Shown: positions 35,982 to 39,643 of the stretch, piece by piece
Layout: every line of letters begins with the position of its first letter
How positions within the stretch are numbered: the first letter of the stretch is position 1
DNA from: Corynebacterium frankenforstense
GTDB taxonomy: Bacteria > Actinomycetota > Actinomycetes > Mycobacteriales > Mycobacteriaceae
NCBI RefSeq assembly: GCF_030211955.1
Contig: NZ_JASODI010000022.1
Location: 1 to 39,643 of the forward strand
Direction of reading: 5' to 3'
Length of the DNA stretch: 39,643 nucleotides
Position numbers and translations under genes: made by a program
Notes under the pieces: generated by a model
Told to the model about the DNA's origin: nothing
What the model saw: only the letters and a program-made list of their open reading frames with translations
The model's database searches: none

Positions 35982-37496
35982 GTGGGTAAGCGGACGGCGG
36001 GCGTCCTCGGTGCGGCGGCGGCAGCGGTCGCCGCACTGGCGGTACGCGACTACCGCCAGCCCAAGCACTCCATCCTGCGCAACTACCCGGTGCTCGGGCA
36101 CGCGCGCTACGCACTCGAGGCGATCCGCCCCGAGCTGCAGCAGTACTTCATCGAACGCAACTGGGACGGCCGGCCCTTCGACCGCAACACGCGCAGCCTG
36201 ATCTACTCGCGGGCCAAGGGGCAGACCTCCACCAAGGCCTTCGGCACCGAAGAGGACGTCAGCTCCCCCGGTCATCGGACCTTCGTGCACTCCATGCGCC
36301 CTGTCGAGGTCCCCGAGACCCCGCCGCGGGTGCACATCGGCGGCGACAGGTGCACCCAGCCCTACGACATGGCGCTGCTCAACGTCTCGGCGATGAGCTT
36401 CGGCTCGCTGTCCGGACGCGCGATCCAGGCGCTCAACAAGGGCGCGGCGATGGGCGGGTTCGCCCACGACACCGGCGAGGGCGCGATCTCGCCGTACCAC
36501 CGCACCTACGGCGGCGACCTCGTCTGGGAGCTGGGCACCGGCTACTTCGGTGCGTGCACCCCCGAGGGCGGCTTCGACGAGAAGGTCTTCGCCGAGAAGG
36601 CCCGGGACCCGCAGGTCAAGATGGTCTCGCTCAAGCTCTCCCAGGGCGCCAAGCCGGGCCTCGGCGGCGAGCTTCCGGGCTCCAAGGTCACTGAGGAGGT
36701 CGCCGAGATCCGCGGCATCCCCGTCGGCAAGACCTTCCTGAGCCCGGCCGGCCACACCGTCTTCGACACCCCCGAGGGCCTGCTCGAGTTCGTCGACCTG
36801 ATGCGCAAGGCCTCCGGCGGCAAACCCGCCGGCTTCAAGCTCTGCGTCGGCTCCAAGCGGGAGTTCCTCGCGGTGTGCAAGGCGATGCTGTCCACCGACC
36901 TGCTGCCGGACTTCATCATCGTCGACGGCTCCGAGGGCGGCACCGGCGCCGCCCCGCAGGAGTTCGAGGACCACGTCGGTCTGCCGCTGACCCAGGGGCT
37001 GACCTTCGTGCACAACGCGCTGGTGGGCGTGGGGCTGCGCGACAAGATCGCGATCGGCGCCTCCGGCAAGGTCGCCGCCGCCAACGACGTGGTGCGCCGC
37101 CTGACCCAGGGCGCGGACTTCACGAACTCGGCGCGCGCGATGATGATGGCCGTCGGCTGCATCCAGGCGCAGCGTTGCCACGTGGGCACCTGCCCGGTCG
37201 GCGTGGCCACCCAGGACCCGCGCCGCGAGCGCGCCATCGACGTCGAGGACAAGGCCATGCGTGTCAAGCGCTACCAGCAGGCCACCGTCCACGAGGCGCT
37301 GCGGCTGATGGCCGCGATGGGCGCCGGCGAGCCCGCTGACCTGCGTCCCGACATGATCCGGCTGAACACCGCCGCCGGGGTCTCGCGCACCTACGGCGAG
37401 ACCTTCGACTGGCTCGAGCCCGGTTGCCTGGTCGACGGTGAGGTGCCCGAGACGTGGCGCGCCGACTGGGAGGCCGCGGACCCGAAGAGCTTCTGA
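35982..37496 (+). CDS. FMN-binding glutamate synthase family protein (GltB-like)
   Basis: 504 residues. One N-terminal membrane-like segment (residues 5-20, AGVLGAAAAAVAALAV) precedes the glutamate synthase central FMN barrel: MSFGSLSGRAIQALNKGAAMGGFAHDTGEG, KMVSLKLSQGAKPGLGGELPG, DFIIVDGSEGGTGAAP, IAIGASGKVAAANDV. The 3Fe-4S cysteines are kept (CIQAQRCHVGTCPVGVATQDP). It lacks the amidotransferase domain and the C-terminal GXGXG helix of true GltB, so it is the stand-alone archaeal-type family whose physiological substrate is mostly unknown. GTG 35982 follows AGAGGTGAT. The 35743-35981 gap has no gene; a TTGACT at about 35931 has no matching -10. Confidence 0.85.
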   Translation: MGKRTAGVLGAAAAAVAALAVRDYRQPKHSILRNYPVLGHARYALEAIRPELQQYFIERNWDGRPFDRNTRSLIYSRAKGQTSTKAFGTEEDVSSPGHRTFVHSMRPVEVPETPPRVHIGGDRCTQPYDMALLNVSAMSFGSLSGRAIQALNKGAAMGGFAHDTGEGAISPYHRTYGGDLVWELGTGYFGACTPEGGFDEKVFAEKARDPQVKMVSLKLSQGAKPGLGGELPGSKVTEEVAEIRGIPVGKTFLSPAGHTVFDTPEGLLEFVDLMRKASGGKPAGFKLCVGSKREFLAVCKAMLSTDLLPDFIIVDGSEGGTGAAPQEFEDHVGLPLTQGLTFVHNALVGVGLRDKIAIGASGKVAAANDVVRRLTQGADFTNSARAMMMAVGCIQAQRCHVGTCPVGVATQDPRRERAIDVEDKAMRVKRYQQATVHEALRLMAAMGAGEPADLRPDMIRLNTAAGVSRTYGETFDWLEPGCLVDGEVPETWRADWEAADPKSF

Positions 37497-37584
37497 GCCC
37501 CGGTTCCGGGGGGCCTTGCGCGCCGCGACTGGCGGTATTGCGCGCCGGGCCCGGCCTGCGGAAACTGGCGCTAGGGTGCGACCC

Positions 37585-39150
37585 TTAATGGTTGTTCGCC
37601 ATTTCCGCGGCCGCCCACGGAAGTGCGGCCGCGATGTCCGAGGCCACGATCGGACCCGGCCCGAACGGCGTCTGTGCCGCCAGCCACGCCGCCCGGGCGT
37701 GCAGAGCGGCCGCGGTGACCGCCGCGGCGTGCACCTGCCCGCCGCGCGCGAGCCACGCCCCGCACAGCCCCGAGAGCACGTCGCCCGAGCCCGGCGTGGC
37801 CGCCCACGAGTGGCCGGAGCCGACCACCGTGACGAGCTCCGCCGAGGCCACGACCGTCAGCCGCCCCTTGAGCAGCACCGTCGCGTTGAGCTCGCGGGCA
37901 AGGTCCCGCGCCGCCGTGATGCGGTCCGGCCCGGCCGCGCCGCCGATGCGGGCGAATTCCCCGGCGTGCGGCGTGAGCAGGCAGTTGCCGTGCTTGACGA
38001 CGTCGCGCTTGAGCGCGTCGTCGCCTGCCAGCACCGTGAGCGCGTCGGCGTCGATGACCAGCGGCTCGGGGCGTGCGAGCAGTCCGGCCAGTTCCGCGCG
38101 GGCGGTCTCGTCGGTGCCGCGGCCCGGGCCGACGACCCAGGACTGCACCCGCCCGGCCGCGGCGACGGTGTCACTGGCGACGACCTCCGGGTGGGCGCGC
38201 ACGACCTCCCCACGGCAGGAACCGGCGTAGCGCACCATCGCCGGGGTGGCCCGCAGCGCGCCCTCGGTGGCCAGCACCCCGGCGCCCGGGTACTTCGCGG
38301 AGCCGGCTGCGATGCCGGTGACCCCGCCGGTGTACTTGTCGTCGCCGGCTCCGGGTTCCACCGCGTCGAGGAGCCGGTGGGCGGCGACCGGGCGTGCCGG
38401 GTTCGACGCCGACCACCGGAATGTGGGACGGTCGACGGCACGGGTGAGGAACTCGTCGTCGGAAATCGGCTGCTCAGCCAGGGTCCCGGAGAGCATCCTG
38501 CCGCCGAGCCCGATGTCGGCGAGCAGCACCTCGCCGCAGGCCGAGGTGAGCGCGTGGACGCGGCGCAGGCCGCCGAAGGTGACGGTCACGGTCGCGGTGA
38601 CGTGGCGCGGCGCGCCGGTCTCCAGGTCGGCCTCGAGGCGCTCGGCGGTGTCGGCGGCGATTCCTGAAGGCACGTCGACGGAGATGACCGGCACGCGGTT
38701 GGCCGCGAGACCGGCGACCACGGCCGCGGCGTCGGGGCGCAGGCCGGGCCGCCCGCCGATGCCGGTGATGCCGTCGACGGCGAGGTCGACGTCGAGGACG
38801 GGGGAGTGGGCGGTGTCGTCGCCGGGGTGCTCGAGGACCTCGCCGCCGGCGTCGCGCAGGGCCTGCAGGGCGCGCTCGTGCGGGTGGGAGCCGAGAAGGA
38901 CGGCCGCGACCCGGTGGCCGTCGAGCCGGAGGCGGGCGCCGGCGTAGAGGGCGTCGCCGCCGTTGCCGCCGGAGCCGACGAGCAGGACGACGCGGCCGGC
39001 GCGCTCGCCGACGAGGCCGGTGAGCATGTCGTGGGCCGTGGCGGCGACGGCCGCGGCGGCCTCCCGCATGAGCTCGTCCGGCTCGGTCTGGGCGTCAAGC
39101 AGGGGACGTTCGGCGGTGCGGACCTGTTCGACGGTGTAGAGCTGCTCCAT
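37585..39150 (-). CDS. nnrD: Bifunctional NAD(P)H-hydrate epimerase / ADP-dependent dehydratase
   Basis: 521 residues; a fusion of NnrE and NnrD that repairs damaged NADHX and NADPHX. The epimerase half (about 1-215) has LLVGSGGNGGDALYAGARL, VDGITGIGG and SVDVPSGIAADT. The dehydratase half (about 235-515) has NCLLTPHAGEFARI, LLKGRLTVVA and the catalytic ATPGSGDVLSGLCGAWLARG. ATG 39150 lies 7 nt after TAAGGT (39163-39158), hence leaderless. Convergent with the GltB-like gene; the 88-bp gap between them repeats TTGCGCGCCG twice and has a small CCCCGG/CCGGGG hairpin. Confidence 0.92.
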   Translation of the reverse strand: MEQLYTVEQVRTAERPLLDAQTEPDELMREAAAAVAATAHDMLTGLVGERAGRVVLLVGSGGNGGDALYAGARLRLDGHRVAAVLLGSHPHERALQALRDAGGEVLEHPGDDTAHSPVLDVDLAVDGITGIGGRPGLRPDAAAVVAGLAANRVPVISVDVPSGIAADTAERLEADLETGAPRHVTATVTVTFGGLRRVHALTSACGEVLLADIGLGGRMLSGTLAEQPISDDEFLTRAVDRPTFRWSASNPARPVAAHRLLDAVEPGAGDDKYTGGVTGIAAGSAKYPGAGVLATEGALRATPAMVRYAGSCRGEVVRAHPEVVASDTVAAAGRVQSWVVGPGRGTDETARAELAGLLARPEPLVIDADALTVLAGDDALKRDVVKHGNCLLTPHAGEFARIGGAAGPDRITAARDLARELNATVLLKGRLTVVASAELVTVVGSGHSWAATPGSGDVLSGLCGAWLARGGQVHAAAVTAAALHARAAWLAAQTPFGPGPIVASDIAAALPWAAAEMANNH

Positions 39151-39157
39151 AATCCCG

Positions 39158-39163
39158 ACCTTA
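39158..39163 (-). promoter_or_regulatory. -10 box of nnrD
   Basis: TAAGGT on the minus strand, 7 nt before the ATG. Confidence 0.45.
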
Positions 39164-39420
39164 CGGGGGTTGGGCGCGCCGCGGCGGGGTGGAGAACGCT
39201 GGCCCGCGGGGGTCGGGGCGGCCTGTCGGCGGGGGTCGGGGAGGCCTGTCCGCGGCGCCCGATCCGGCGGGGGAGCGGCACCGCCCCGGCAGGGGGAGTG
39301 GCACCGCCCCGGAACCCCGGCGAAAAAGAGAGATTAGGCAATCCTACCCCCGGGTGGGGGCGAAAGAAAACGCTGTGACCTGGGGTGATCGAAAATCGAC
39401 GTGAGAATTCGGCTTAGCCC

Positions 39421-39449
39421 TAGTCAATCGAAAGAGGTAAGGATAACCT
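39421..39449 (+). promoter_or_regulatory. Putative promoter of the right-edge RNA
   Basis: TAGTCA (39421-39426), 17-bp spacer, TAACCT (39444-39449), in a stretch visibly less GC-rich than the genes to the left. A moderate match to sigma-A; transcription would begin near 39456. Between 39164 and 39420 there are G-rich runs and small repeats (TAGG-CAAT-CCTA at 39335-39346, CCCCC-GGGT-GGGGG at 39347-39360) but no gene. Confidence 0.35.
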
Positions 39450-39451
39450 GT
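39433..39451. promoter_or_regulatory. Candidate DtxR (iron) box
   Basis: AGAGGTAAGGATAACCTGT matches the corynebacterial iron-box pattern TTAGGTAAGSCTAACCTAA at 14 of 19 positions, with both AGGT and ACCT half-sites intact. It covers the putative -10 box, the usual place for repression by DtxR with iron. Confidence 0.4.
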
Positions 39452-39455
39452 TCTT

Positions 39456-39632
39456 AGATCAGTGCAACGGGGACTGCCGGAGAGGTCCTCGGGAACCTGA
39501 TCGAACGGGAAACCACAGTGAGTGCGTCCACCTTGGGTCGTGCAGTGCAAAAAACCCCGGTCCGAAATTGAACTGCTCCCCATTAGTTGGACTGAGAAAT
39601 CAGTTACCGACTAGTGGGGAGTAGTTTTCTTT
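39456..39632 (+). ncRNA. Candidate structured small RNA or 5' leader
   Basis: Predicted stems in order: GAUCAG (39457-39462) with CUGAUC (39497-39502), enclosing CGGGGAC (39468-39474) with GUCCUCG (39485-39491); then a GUGCGUCC / GGGUCGUGC stem with wobble pairs (about 39522-39544); then a terminator. No open frame with normal codon use covers it. It may be a free RNA or the leader of a gene beyond the window. I do not recognise a known riboswitch or Rfam family by eye. Confidence 0.4.
39571..39632 (+). terminator. Long hairpin terminator with GAAA tetraloop
   Basis: A 20-bp stem (39571-39590 with 39607-39626; three wobble pairs in RNA) continues through a 2-nt bulge into ACTGA-GAAA-TCAGT and is followed by TTTTCTTT. 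One of the strongest intrinsic terminator shapes in the window. Confidence 0.75.
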
Positions 39633-39643
39633 GAGAGCACGAA

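Noticed and set aside
39344..39583. 79-codon minus-strand frame over the candidate RNA
   Set aside because: Codon use unlike the neighbours, no ribosome site, and it crosses the promoter and stems.
39462..39643. 5' end of a group II intron
   Set aside because: GTGCAACG resembles a GUGYG boundary, but no EBS/IBS pairing or conserved domain could be verified before the window ends; kept only as an alternative.

Overview
The window is chromosomal DNA of a high-GC actinobacterium, most likely a Corynebacterium. The gene order (sigM, murJ with pseudokinase, DUF6049 membrane protein, Nudix, pcnA), a trpEGDCBA operon with a fused trpCF and a Trp-rich leader peptide, Rib-type surface repeats and many leaderless starts all fit that genus. 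Six parS sites mark it as origin-proximal. In corynebacteria parAB, rnpA and dnaA lie beyond sigM, so oriC should be just off the left edge; this is an inference.

Layout. 0.04-7.3 kb (minus): ECF sigma factor SigM, lipid II flippase/pseudokinase MurJ, a large secreted-anchored DUF6049 protein and a Nudix hydrolase, a cell-envelope block. 7.36-9.5 kb (plus): CCA-adding enzyme and a YqgE-family protein. 9.7-10.8 kb: AzlCD amino-acid exporter. 11.0-13.0 kb (minus): small unknown protein, SBF-like transporter, Tat/lipoprotein Rieske protein. 13.5-20.9 kb (minus): complete trp operon with promoter, 12-residue leader peptide (three Trp codons), attenuator hairpins and terminator. 20.9-25.8 kb: SdpI-like membrane protein, a Rib-repeat surface protein lacking its signal peptide, and a dicarboxylate symporter. 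25.9-27.9 kb: lactate dehydrogenase, a G-rich repeat tract and a DUF2316 gene. 27.9-29.8 kb is a graveyard: a frameshifted ISL3 transposase, a 189-bp ISL3-like MITE and a DUF454 pseudogene. 29.95-39.15 kb: leuS, DUF364 protein, small membrane protein, AlkZ-like winged-helix protein, GltB-like FMN protein and NAD(P)HX repair enzyme. The last 250 bp hold no protein gene but show a DtxR-like box, a putative promoter, several RNA stems and a strong terminator: a candidate iron-responsive small RNA or leader.

The most striking signal is the parS cluster at 9.76-16.41 kb. Two sites form the centre of perfect 40-42 bp palindromes that are also the transcription terminators of azlCD and trp. One sits where the -35 box of a transporter promoter would be. 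Three are written into coding sequence, always in the frame that reads Val-Ser-Arg-Glu-Thr. Chromosome segregation sites and transcription signals are therefore physically merged here.
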